In this document: positions 13,867 to 20,417 of the stretch, one piece after another
How positions within the stretch are numbered: the stretch's first letter is position 1
Layout of the letters: each line of letters starts with the position of its first letter
Origin: an uncultured Ruminococcus sp.
Lineage (GTDB): Bacteria; Bacillota; Clostridia; Oscillospirales; Ruminococcaceae
Direction: 5' to 3'
NCBI GenBank assembly: GCA_937926145.1
Contig: CALANW010000035.1
Coordinates: forward strand, 1 to 25,495
DNA length: 25,495 nucleotides
The notes under the pieces: generated by a model
Databases searched by the model: none
Told to the model about the DNA's origin: nothing
Seen by the model: the letters and a program-made list of their open reading frames with translations, nothing else
Program-made: the position numbers and the translations under genes

Positions 13867-15140
13867 AACGCTTTGCCCCCTTTAAGCTCGTCCTCGATCA
13901 AAAGCAGGCGGTTGTACTTCGCCGTGCGCTCGCTTCGGCAGGGTGCGCCTGTCTTTATCTGACCTGCGTTGACCGCCACGGCAAGGTCGGCGATGAAAGT
14001 ATCCTCCGTTTCGCCGCTTCGGTGCGAAATGACCGCTTTATAACTGCTGTTCTGTGCAAAATTTATCGCGGTCAGCGTTTCGGATAGCGTACCTATCTGA
14101 TTGAGCTTGACAAGTATCGCATTAGCCGCGCCAAGTTCTATCCCCTTGCGAAGCCGTTCGGGATTCGTGACGAAAAGATCATCACCGACAAGCTGAACTT
14201 TGCCCCCAAGCTCCTCGGTGAGCTTTTTCCAGCCGTCCCAATCGTCCTCGTCGAGCGGATCTTCGATCGAAGCAATAGGATAAAGGTCGCATAAGGTTTT
14301 CCATTCGGCAATAAGGTCATCGGCAGTGCATGGACGCTTTTTCTTCGGCATAAAATATCCCCTGCCGCCGTTCGGAGTTTTCCATTCGCTCGCCGCAGCA
14401 TCAAGCGCAAGCACGAAATCTTCACGGGGACGATAGCCTGCCCTTTCGACCGCTTCAAGTATCAGCTCGATAGCTTCGCGCTCGCCCGTAAGGTCGGGAG
14501 CAAAGCCGCCCTCGTCACCAACGCCCGTTGACAAGCCTTTCTGTTTGAGAATAGCCGCGAGCGAATGATAGACCTCGCAGCATTGGCGCAAACCCTCGCG
14601 AAAACTCTGCGCTCCCCTCGGGATTATCATAAATTCCTGAATGTCAAGGTTGTTCGCAGCGTGTGCGCCGCCGTTGAGAATGTTCATCATCGGCATAGGC
14701 AGCTTTCGTCCGTTCGCACCGCCGAGAAAGCGGTAAAGTGGGATATGATAGAAATTCGCAGCCGCATTTGCGCAGGCAAACGAAGCCGCAAGTATCGCAT
14801 TTGCGCCGAATTTGCTCTTGTTTTCCGTTCCGTCAGCCTTTATCATTGTGCTGTCAACGTGAAAAATATCCGAAGCATCCAGACCTTTCAGCGCAAGGTT
14901 TATCGTGTTACTTACATTTGAAGCCGCACTCAAAGTTCCCTTTCCGCCGAATCGTTTTTCATCGCCGTCGCGAAGCTCGTGAGCCTCGAATGCGCCCGTG
15001 CTTGCACCGCTCGGAACAGTGCCGACACCGACAGTACCGTCCGTCAGCACCACCTGCGCAAGAACGGTCGGGTTACCTCTCGAATCGATTATCTCCCGCC
15101 CAATGACCTGCTCAATGACAGGTCTTGTTATAATATCCAT
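13863..15140 (-). CDS. eno: Enolase
   Basis: A 425-residue enzyme converting 2-phosphoglycerate to phosphoenolpyruvate. Motifs: DSRGNPTV, loop 1 SGASTGAFEAHELRDGD, GGAHAANNLDIQEFMIIP, acid E210 in GVGDEGGFAP, Mg ligands D247, E293 (SIEDPL) and D320 (VGDDLFVTN), base K345 (AILVKLNQIG) and SHRSGETEDT from residue 372. All catalytic residues are intact. I chose ATG 15140 because GAAAGG is 10 nt upstream; an in-frame extension upstream lacks support. Codon use is unbiased (CGG, GGG, ATA, GTG, GCG, CTG occur early), unlike tpiA and gpmI nearby, which is odd for a glycolytic enzyme. It is coupled to spoVAE. It may be a second, sporulation-associated enolase; that is inference. Confidence 0.95.
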   Translation of the reverse strand: MDIITRPVIEQVIGREIIDSRGNPTVLAQVVLTDGTVGVGTVPSGASTGAFEAHELRDGDEKRFGGKGTLSAASNVSNTINLALKGLDASDIFHVDSTMIKADGTENKSKFGANAILAASFACANAAANFYHIPLYRFLGGANGRKLPMPMMNILNGGAHAANNLDIQEFMIIPRGAQSFREGLRQCCEVYHSLAAILKQKGLSTGVGDEGGFAPDLTGEREAIELILEAVERAGYRPREDFVLALDAAASEWKTPNGGRGYFMPKKKRPCTADDLIAEWKTLCDLYPIASIEDPLDEDDWDGWKKLTEELGGKVQLVGDDLFVTNPERLRKGIELGAANAILVKLNQIGTLSETLTAINFAQNSSYKAVISHRSGETEDTFIADLAVAVNAGQIKTGAPCRSERTAKYNRLLLIEDELKGGKAL

Positions 15141-15170
15141 AGTGAAATTTCCTTTCAGATTTTTATGAAT

Positions 15171-15176
15171 ATTATA
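15171..15176 (-). promoter_or_regulatory. Possible -10 box of eno-spoVAE operon
   Basis: TATAAT on the minus strand, 31 bases before the enolase start. No good -35 hexamer is seen at 16-18 nt, so the promoter may be weak, activated, or read by another sigma factor. Confidence 0.4.
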
Positions 15177-15201
15177 AACCAAAGTTTAAAAGGCTATACA
15201 T

Positions 15202-15241
15202 TAAAACGGAATTGTTACAAATACACTTGCAACAATTCCGT
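15202..15241 (-). terminator. Terminator of cca
   Basis: On the minus strand, ACGGAATTGTTGCAA pairs with TTTGTAACAATTCCGT, a long stem, followed by TTTT. It lies 9 bases behind the cca stop codon and separates cca from eno. Confidence 0.8.
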
Positions 15242-15249
15242 ATTCAAAT

Positions 15250-16575
15250 TCATATAATTCTTTCAGCCGCCGCCAAAAGCTCATTTTTCTCATTGCGGAC
15301 TTTTCCGTCAATGTGCATCGAAAGAAGCTCATCAAGAACTTCGCCTATCCTGCTTCCCTGCGCGCCGAGAGCGGCAATGTCCGTTCCCTTTATGTCAAGC
15401 TGTGAAACGCTTATGCACTCCTTGTTTTCAAGGATACGCTCAGCTTTCGCTTCCATTGCTTCAAGTATCTGAACTCGCTCAAAACATATACTCTGCTTTG
15501 CACGGCTGTCCGATTTCATCAGCTCGGTCAGCTTGAAGAAATACTGCGGACCTATCGTTGCAAGAAGCTTTTTAACGACCTTTTCATCGTCTATCGGCGT
15601 TACATAATGGAATCTTATCAGCTGTGTAACGCATTTTATCGTATCGGACGAGAAGTTCATTCTGCGCATTATCTTTTCAGCCATTTCCGCACTCTCGATT
15701 TCATGTCCCGGAAAATGTCCGCTGCCCTCTTCATCGAAAACGCAGCATTTCGGCTTTGCGATATCGTGGAAGAACAGTGCAAGACGAACTTCACGGTCGG
15801 AAATTGAGTTCTCGACTGCTACAGCTGTATGCTTCCATACGTCATAAATATGGTATCTGCTGTGCTGGTCAAAGCCTACGCACGGTAATATCTCAGGGAA
15901 AATCGTACCGAACACATCGGCAAATGACACAAGTATATTCGCAGGAGCGCTTCCCATAATGAGAAGCTCGAACTCCTTTGCCAAGCGTTCAGCCGAAATA
16001 TTCAGCAGCATATTTTTCATTTCGTGTATCGCTTTTGCGGTCGGCTGGTCTATCTCAAATCCAAGCTCGGACGCAAAACGCAGTGCGCGGATAATTCTCA
16101 GTGCATCTTCGTCAAAGCGAATGCTCGGATTTCCGACGCTTCGTATTATCTGCCTGAACAGGTCTTTCTGACCGCCGTAGTTATCGACAATGCCTATCTT
16201 GGCGTTATAAGCCATTGCGTTTATCGTAAAATCACGCCTTGAAAGATCGTCGGCAAGGTTCTTCGCATACTCAACAGACTGTGGTCTGCGGTGGTCGAGG
16301 TATTCGCCGTCAACGCGGAAAGTTGTTACCTCTACATAATCATCGCCCGAAACGACCGTCACCGTGCCATGTTTAAGTCCAGTTTCGATAACGTTGAACT
16401 CGGAAAGGCAGGCTTTTACCTCCTCAGGCTGCGCAGAAGTCGTAACGTCATAATCGCGCGGATCTTTTCCGAGAATGGAATCCCTAACGCAGCCGCCGAC
16501 GATATATGCTTCATATCCGCTTTTTTCAAGCTTATCCAGTATTTTTTTTACATTTTCAGGAATATAGATATCCAT
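15250..16575 (-). CDS. cca: CCA tRNA nucleotidyltransferase
   Basis: A 441-residue enzyme that adds or repairs the 3' CCA end of tRNAs. The nucleotidyltransferase head has GG at 27-28 and the metal-binding DxD (D41, D43 in DPRDYDVTT), followed by RRDFTINAMAYN and the neck motif region DALRIIRALRFASELGF. A C-terminal HD phosphohydrolase-like domain follows (HDIAKP near the middle, HEIESAE). Many Firmicute class II CCA enzymes carry such a domain. TTGGAGAAATAA precedes ATG 16575. It is divergent from the small DUF1540 gene (98-bp gap) and has its own terminator. In organisms that encode CCA in tRNA genes it acts in repair. Confidence 0.96.
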   Translation of the reverse strand: MDIYIPENVKKILDKLEKSGYEAYIVGGCVRDSILGKDPRDYDVTTSAQPEEVKACLSEFNVIETGLKHGTVTVVSGDDYVEVTTFRVDGEYLDHRRPQSVEYAKNLADDLSRRDFTINAMAYNAKIGIVDNYGGQKDLFRQIIRSVGNPSIRFDEDALRIIRALRFASELGFEIDQPTAKAIHEMKNMLLNISAERLAKEFELLIMGSAPANILVSFADVFGTIFPEILPCVGFDQHSRYHIYDVWKHTAVAVENSISDREVRLALFFHDIAKPKCCVFDEEGSGHFPGHEIESAEMAEKIMRRMNFSSDTIKCVTQLIRFHYVTPIDDEKVVKKLLATIGPQYFFKLTELMKSDSRAKQSICFERVQILEAMEAKAERILENKECISVSQLDIKGTDIAALGAQGSRIGEVLDELLSMHIDGKVRNEKNELLAAAERII

Positions 16576-16673
16576 TTATTTCTCCAAGTTATTTCCAACG
16601 AATTTTTAAGCTATTGCAACAAATAATAATGTCGTGCCGAAAAGGCAAATCAAACAAAAGGAGATCTTTTATC

Positions 16674-16841
16674 ATGCCTAAGAATCCAAGTATCCATTGC
16701 GATGTATCTTCCTGCAAATTCAATATGTGCAACGAAAATTACTGCACACTCGAATCCATCAAAGTCGGAACACACGAACCCGACCCCAAGGTTCCCGAAT
16801 GCGTGGACTGCGAATCCTTCGTCAAGAAGTGCTGTAACTGA
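16674..16841 (+). CDS. DUF1540-type cysteine-rich mini-protein
   Basis: A 55-residue protein with eight cysteines (9, 14, 19, 24, 43, 46, 53, 54) in the arrangement IHCDVSSCKFNMCNENYC, then CVDCESF, matching the small DUF1540 domain widespread in Clostridia. The spacing suggests a zinc or metal site; function is unknown for the family. I chose ATG 16674 because AAAAGGAGA lies 9-10 nt upstream; a longer frame that starts inside cca on the other strand is rejected. It is followed by a hairpin shared with the convergent amylase gene. Confidence 0.9.
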   Translation: MPKNPSIHCDVSSCKFNMCNENYCTLESIKVGTHEPDPKVPECVDCESFVKKCCN

Positions 16842-16848
16842 TATATCA

Positions 16849-16881
16849 AAAAACAGCTGATACGGGGAAAATTCCCCGTAT
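16849..16881 (-). terminator. Hairpin between convergent DUF1540 and amylase genes
   Basis: ATACGGGGAA (16860-16869) pairs with TTCCCCGTAT (16872-16881). On the minus strand six T follow after CAGCTG, so it suits the amylase transcript better. An outer CTGATAT / ATATCAG pair (16838-16844 / 16885-16891) overlaps both stop codons. Confidence 0.5.
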
Positions 16882-16887
16882 TACATA

Positions 16888-18621
16888 TCAGTCAGCAATA
16901 AATTCAAATCTTGGCTTGCGAACACCGTGATCGTCAACATCTTCAAGGAACATATCGAGCGGTCTTGCCCATACATCGGGCTTGCCGTCAAGCGACATAT
17001 AAACTGCTATCGGAGTGCATACCTCGTGATCCTTTGCAATATTGAGAAGAACGTAGTTGCCGCCCTTGAAATGCTTGTAGTGTCCGCCGATAACGGGTGT
17101 TCTTCCGTCGGGAACACCGAGCGACTTCACGCCGTTGCCCTTGTCGGCAGCAGGAGTTACGCAGGAAGTCTTGACTTCCTCAGCTGTCGGAGCAGGCTCG
17201 GCAGGCTTCTCTGGAGCTGCTTCTGTCGGCTTCGGCTCTTCCTTGGGAGCTTCGGCAGGCGCATCTTCCTTTACGGTAGTAAGCTCACTGTCAACGAGAA
17301 TCATCGAGCAGTTCTTCGGAACGGTAACTTCGGCATTGCCGTTGTTCACGGTGAACTGTCTGCCCGAAAGTCTGTCGGCAAGCTTCGGATATTTTGTATT
17401 GAAGCGGAAAGTATAGTCGCCGTCACTGATATTGAGTGCGATGTAAACTATATCACCGTCTTTTTCACGCTTGAAAAGGAACGTCTGATTTTTGAGTTCC
17501 ATTTTTGCATAAGAGCCCGTCTGAACAGTCGGAATACTCATACGGATAGCGCCGAGTGCGGAAATATGCTTCAGAAGCTTCTCATTCTGCTCGGGCATAT
17601 CAAGTTCTATGCACGGACGAAGCGGAAGATCGGCGTCCTCACCCTGTCCCTTTACGCCCTTGATGCCGAATTCACTGCCGTAATAAACGGACGGAACACC
17701 GTACATCATATACATCATCGTGTAGCAGCACTCAATATGGTCGGGGTTGCGAAGCACTGACGCAAGACGCGGAACATCGTGGTTGTCGAGGAAATTATAC
17801 ATATATATCTGACCATACTGACCGAGCTGATACTCGATAGAATGGGCAATTTCAAAGTAATTTCTGTCGTTGTGCGAGGAATAGATGCCCTTGTAGCACT
17901 GGTAATTGGTAACGCAGTCGAACATTTCGGGGTTTGCCCAGTGAGCGTAATTTCCGTGGATAATCTCGCCCATAAGCCAAAAATCAGGCTTCATTCCGCG
18001 TGTGAAATTATGTACACGCTTGATAAAATCATCGGTAAGGCAATCGGCAGCATCGAAGCGGATACCGTCGATGTCCCATTCTTCTATCCAGTATTTGATA
18101 GCAGAGAGAAGATAATCTACAACTTCACCGTTGTGAAGATTGAGCTTTACAAGGTCGTAGCAGTTGTTCCAACCCTCGTACCAAAAGCCGTCATTGTAAG
18201 CGGAATTTCCGCCGAAGTTAAGTCCGCAGAACCAATCCTTGTAGCGTGAGCCGCCCTTGTTCTGACGAACATCCATAAACTGAACGTTATCTCTTCCGAC
18301 ATGGTTGAAAACGCCGTCAAGTACGACTTTTATGCCATTTTTATGCAAAGCATCGCATACATCTCTGAAATCCTGATTAGTTCCGAGTCGGCGGTCGATG
18401 ACTTTATAGTCGATAGTGTCGTAACCGTGCTTTACCGATTCAAAAACAGGTCCGAAGTAAACGACATTGAAGTTCATCTCTTTAAGATGAGGTATCCAAT
18501 CGATGACCTTGCGAATTCTCGGTACAGGAGTTTCGGCAGATTCAGCGCGGGTCTTTTCGCAGCCGCAGAATCCGAGCGGATAAATATGGTAAACGTTGCT
18601 TTTTTCTATCCAATGTGACAT
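16888..18621 (-). CDS. Intracellular GH13 alpha-amylase-type glycosidase fused to a C-terminal DUF1653 domain
   Basis: A 577-residue protein without a signal peptide, so cytoplasmic. The GH13 (beta/alpha)8 domain has region I DGVFNH (102-107), nucleophile D190 in GIRFDAAD, acid E219 in LMGEI, and H281-D282 in FLDNHD. It acts on alpha-glucosidic bonds, most likely maltodextrin-type substrates; exact specificity is not readable. A beta-domain follows (about 370-447), then a Pro/Ala/Glu linker (about 450-485). The end, about 512-575 (GGHYKHFKGGNYVLLNIAKD, then AVYMSLDGKPDVWARPLDMF), matches the DUF1653 pattern normally found as a separate small protein. I chose ATG 18621 over GTG 18630 because AGGTG overlaps the GTG. 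Convergent with DUF1540 and under its own strong promoter. Confidence 0.93.
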   Translation of the reverse strand: MSHWIEKSNVYHIYPLGFCGCEKTRAESAETPVPRIRKVIDWIPHLKEMNFNVVYFGPVFESVKHGYDTIDYKVIDRRLGTNQDFRDVCDALHKNGIKVVLDGVFNHVGRDNVQFMDVRQNKGGSRYKDWFCGLNFGGNSAYNDGFWYEGWNNCYDLVKLNLHNGEVVDYLLSAIKYWIEEWDIDGIRFDAADCLTDDFIKRVHNFTRGMKPDFWLMGEIIHGNYAHWANPEMFDCVTNYQCYKGIYSSHNDRNYFEIAHSIEYQLGQYGQIYMYNFLDNHDVPRLASVLRNPDHIECCYTMMYMMYGVPSVYYGSEFGIKGVKGQGEDADLPLRPCIELDMPEQNEKLLKHISALGAIRMSIPTVQTGSYAKMELKNQTFLFKREKDGDIVYIALNISDGDYTFRFNTKYPKLADRLSGRQFTVNNGNAEVTVPKNCSMILVDSELTTVKEDAPAEAPKEEPKPTEAAPEKPAEPAPTAEEVKTSCVTPAADKGNGVKSLGVPDGRTPVIGGHYKHFKGGNYVLLNIAKDHEVCTPIAVYMSLDGKPDVWARPLDMFLEDVDDHGVRKPRFEFIAD

Positions 18622-18651
18622 TACGCACACCTCATTTCATAATCTGTTTAT

Positions 18652-18680
18652 ATTATACCATATACTATATATTTTGTCCA
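18652..18680 (-). promoter_or_regulatory. Promoter of GH13-DUF1653 gene
   Basis: On the minus strand, TGGACA (18675-18680), a 17-nt AT-rich spacer ending in TGG (extended -10) and TATAAT (18652-18657). No obvious carbon-catabolite cre box was found by eye. Confidence 0.8.
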
Positions 18681-18739
18681 GTATTTTTTAGCAAAAAAGC
18701 TTACAGATGAAATTCATTGCGCCAAGTTTTGCAAAAAAG

Positions 18740-18768
18740 TTGAAATCGCGGCTTTTTTGTGCTATAAT
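18740..18768 (+). promoter_or_regulatory. Promoter of DUF896-nspC operon
   Basis: TTGAAA (18740-18745), a 17-nt spacer and TATAAT (18763-18768), 34 bases before the start codon at 18802. It is divergent from the amylase promoter with about 60 bp between the two -35 boxes. Confidence 0.85.
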
Positions 18769-18801
18769 AACAGCAGAATAATTTGAAAGAAGGGTTGTTT
18801 T

Positions 18802-19053
18802 ATGACACAGGATAAAATCGACCGAATAAATGAGCTTGCACGCAAATCAAGAACTCCCGAGGGTCTGACCGACGCTGAAAAAGCTGAACAGACCGCTCTG
18901 CGAAACGAATTTCGTGCCGACTTCAAGGCAAATCTTGAATCTCAGCTGAAAAACATTGAGATAGTTGACAATATCGAAGAAGCCAAAAAGATCATCGAAG
19001 AGGAAAATAAAAAAGAAAGTCAGGAAGAAAGCAAAGGAGAAAAGAAAGAATGA
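18802..19053 (+). CDS. DUF896 (UPF0291, YnzC-like) protein with acidic tail
   Basis: An 83-residue protein. Residues 1-55 match the small two-helix DUF896 family (KIDRINELARKSRTPEGLTDAEKAEQTALRNEF, then NLESQLKNIEIVD). Family members in Bacillus are small cytoplasmic proteins, one of them linked to the SOS response; the biochemical role is unclear. The last 28 residues form an extra Glu/Lys-rich tail (IIEEENKKESQEESKGEKKE) not usual for the family. GAAAGAAGG precedes ATG 18802. The stop overlaps the start of nspC by four bases, so the two are translationally coupled. Confidence 0.88.
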   Translation: MTQDKIDRINELARKSRTPEGLTDAEKAEQTALRNEFRADFKANLESQLKNIEIVDNIEEAKKIIEEENKKESQEESKGEKKE

Positions 19054-20174
19054 CGAACGGCGTTCCTACCCCCTGCTATATCACGGACGAAGTGCTGCTA
19101 CGCCGCAATCTTGAAATTCTCAAAAGCGTGTCCGACCGCTGCGGCTGCAAGATAATCCTTGCACAGAAAGCCTTCTCAATGTACTGCACCTATCCGCTTA
19201 TCCGCCGCTACCTTTGTGGAACGACTGCAAGCGGACTTTACGAAGCGCGGCTCGGCTATGAGGAAATGGGCGGCGAAGTTCACGTTTTCAATCCCGCCTA
19301 CCGCGAAAATGACTTCCGCGAGATAGTGAAGATCTGCAACCATATCGTCTTCAACAACGTTGCTCAGTTTGAAAAGTTCTACCCTATCGTTAAGGAAAGC
19401 GGCAGAAAAATCCACTGTGCTATCCGTGTAAACCCCGAATATTCCGAGCAGGAAACCGAGATATACGACCCATGCGCACCAAATTCACGCCTTGGTTCAG
19501 TTGTTTCCGCTTTGCCCGAAAAGCTCCCCGTGGGAATCGACGGACTTCATTTTCATACGATGTGCGAACAGAACTCCGATGTTCTCGTCCGTACATACAA
19601 GGTTTTCGAGGAAAAGTTCGGCAAGTATTTTCCACAGCTGACTTGGCTCAACTTCGGCGGCGGACATCACATCACCCGTGATAACTATGACCGCGACGCA
19701 CTTTGTGACCTTATTTCGGATATAAAATCGCGTTATCCACTTGAAATTTACCTTGAACCCGGTGAAGCTATCGCGCTCAATGCAGGCTTTCTTGTTACGG
19801 AAGTCCTCGATGTTTTCCAAAACGGTATGAACATCGCAATTCTGGACACTTCCGCGGAGTGTCATATGCCAGATGTGCTTGAAATGCCATATCGTCCTAA
19901 CATTCAAGGTTCGGGAAAAGCAAACGAAAAAGCTTACACTTATCGCCTTGGCGGTCCGACTTGTCTCGCAGGAGATATAATCGGTGATTACAGCTTTGAC
20001 GCACCGCTCAAAGTAGGCGACAGACTTGTTTTTGAAGATATGGCGATATACTCAATGGTCAAGAACAACACATTCAACGGAATACCACTTCCGACAATAA
20101 TCTATCGCAGAGAAAACGGTGAAAATCAGATAGTGAAATCATTCTCATACGAAGATTTCAAATCAAGACTTTGA
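19050..20174 (+). CDS. nspC: Carboxynorspermidine / carboxyspermidine decarboxylase
   Basis: A 374-residue PLP enzyme of the alanine-racemase fold, group IV decarboxylases. It removes CO2 from carboxyspermidine or carboxynorspermidine in the aspartate-semialdehyde route to polyamines used by many gut Firmicutes. The PLP lysine is K40 in IILAQKAFS; other NspC-like marks are ASGLYEARLGYEEMGGEVHV, YDPCAPNSRLG, LHFHTMCEQN, NFGGGHHIT, the phosphate-binding EPGEA, and the C-terminal catalytic Cys in GPTCLAGD. AAAGGAGA precedes the ATG, which overlaps the DUF896 stop (ATGA). The partner dehydrogenase that makes its substrate is not in the window. Diaminopimelate decarboxylase is the main alternative, but the length and the TMCEQ motif favour NspC. 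Confidence 0.92.
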   Translation: MTNGVPTPCYITDEVLLRRNLEILKSVSDRCGCKIILAQKAFSMYCTYPLIRRYLCGTTASGLYEARLGYEEMGGEVHVFNPAYRENDFREIVKICNHIVFNNVAQFEKFYPIVKESGRKIHCAIRVNPEYSEQETEIYDPCAPNSRLGSVVSALPEKLPVGIDGLHFHTMCEQNSDVLVRTYKVFEEKFGKYFPQLTWLNFGGGHHITRDNYDRDALCDLISDIKSRYPLEIYLEPGEAIALNAGFLVTEVLDVFQNGMNIAILDTSAECHMPDVLEMPYRPNIQGSGKANEKAYTYRLGGPTCLAGDIIGDYSFDAPLKVGDRLVFEDMAIYSMVKNNTFNGIPLPTIIYRRENGENQIVKSFSYEDFKSRL

Positions 20175-20205
20175 TAAAACAACAACGAGCAAAAACGCTG
20201 TCCAA

Positions 20206-20318
20206 TACCAATTTTTAATCAAAGTGCAGAAAAAATCGGCGCAAAAGCCATATAAGACTGTTAAACAGCTACGAGCTTTTGTGCCGATTTTTTACCCCTT
20301 CAGTTTAAAAATTGGTAT
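20206..20318. repeat. Family M miniature inverted-repeat element, copy M2
   Basis: A 113-bp element with perfect 14-bp inverted ends ATACCAATTTTTAA (20206-20219) and TTAAAAATTGGTAT (20305-20318). The interior has AAAAAATCGGCGCAAAAGC pairing with GAGCTTTTGTGCCGATTTTTT sequence on the other side, so either strand gives a hairpin followed by T: a potential bidirectional terminator. It lies between convergent nspC and the surface-protein gene. Ends and interior are closely similar to M1, in inverted interior order. Confidence 0.8.
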
Positions 20319-20354
20319 AAAATGGGCAGCGGTTTTCTGTTATGCTTGAATACA

Positions 20355-20392
20355 CAAAAATGCTCCGCAAGTTTCCCTGCGGAGCATAATTT
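20355..20392 (-). terminator. Bidirectional terminator between nspC and surface-protein gene
   Basis: Perfect stem ATGCTCCGCA (20360-20369) / TGCGGAGCAT (20378-20387). On the minus strand TTTTT follows (20355-20359 region); on the plus strand AATTTTT follows. It mainly ends the surface-protein transcript, 30 bases behind its stop. Confidence 0.85.
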
Positions 20393-20417
20393 TTGATTTT
20401 CAGTTGTAAGACTTCAA

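Noticed and set aside
17200..17290. Pro/Ala/Glu region of the amylase as a frameshift or assembly error
   Set aside because: The frame is continuous and the downstream DUF1653-like domain is intact, so it reads as a normal interdomain linker.
16927..17760. Plus-strand frame of 277 codons opposite the amylase gene
   Set aside because: Antisense to a GH13 domain with intact catalytic motifs; no start signal.
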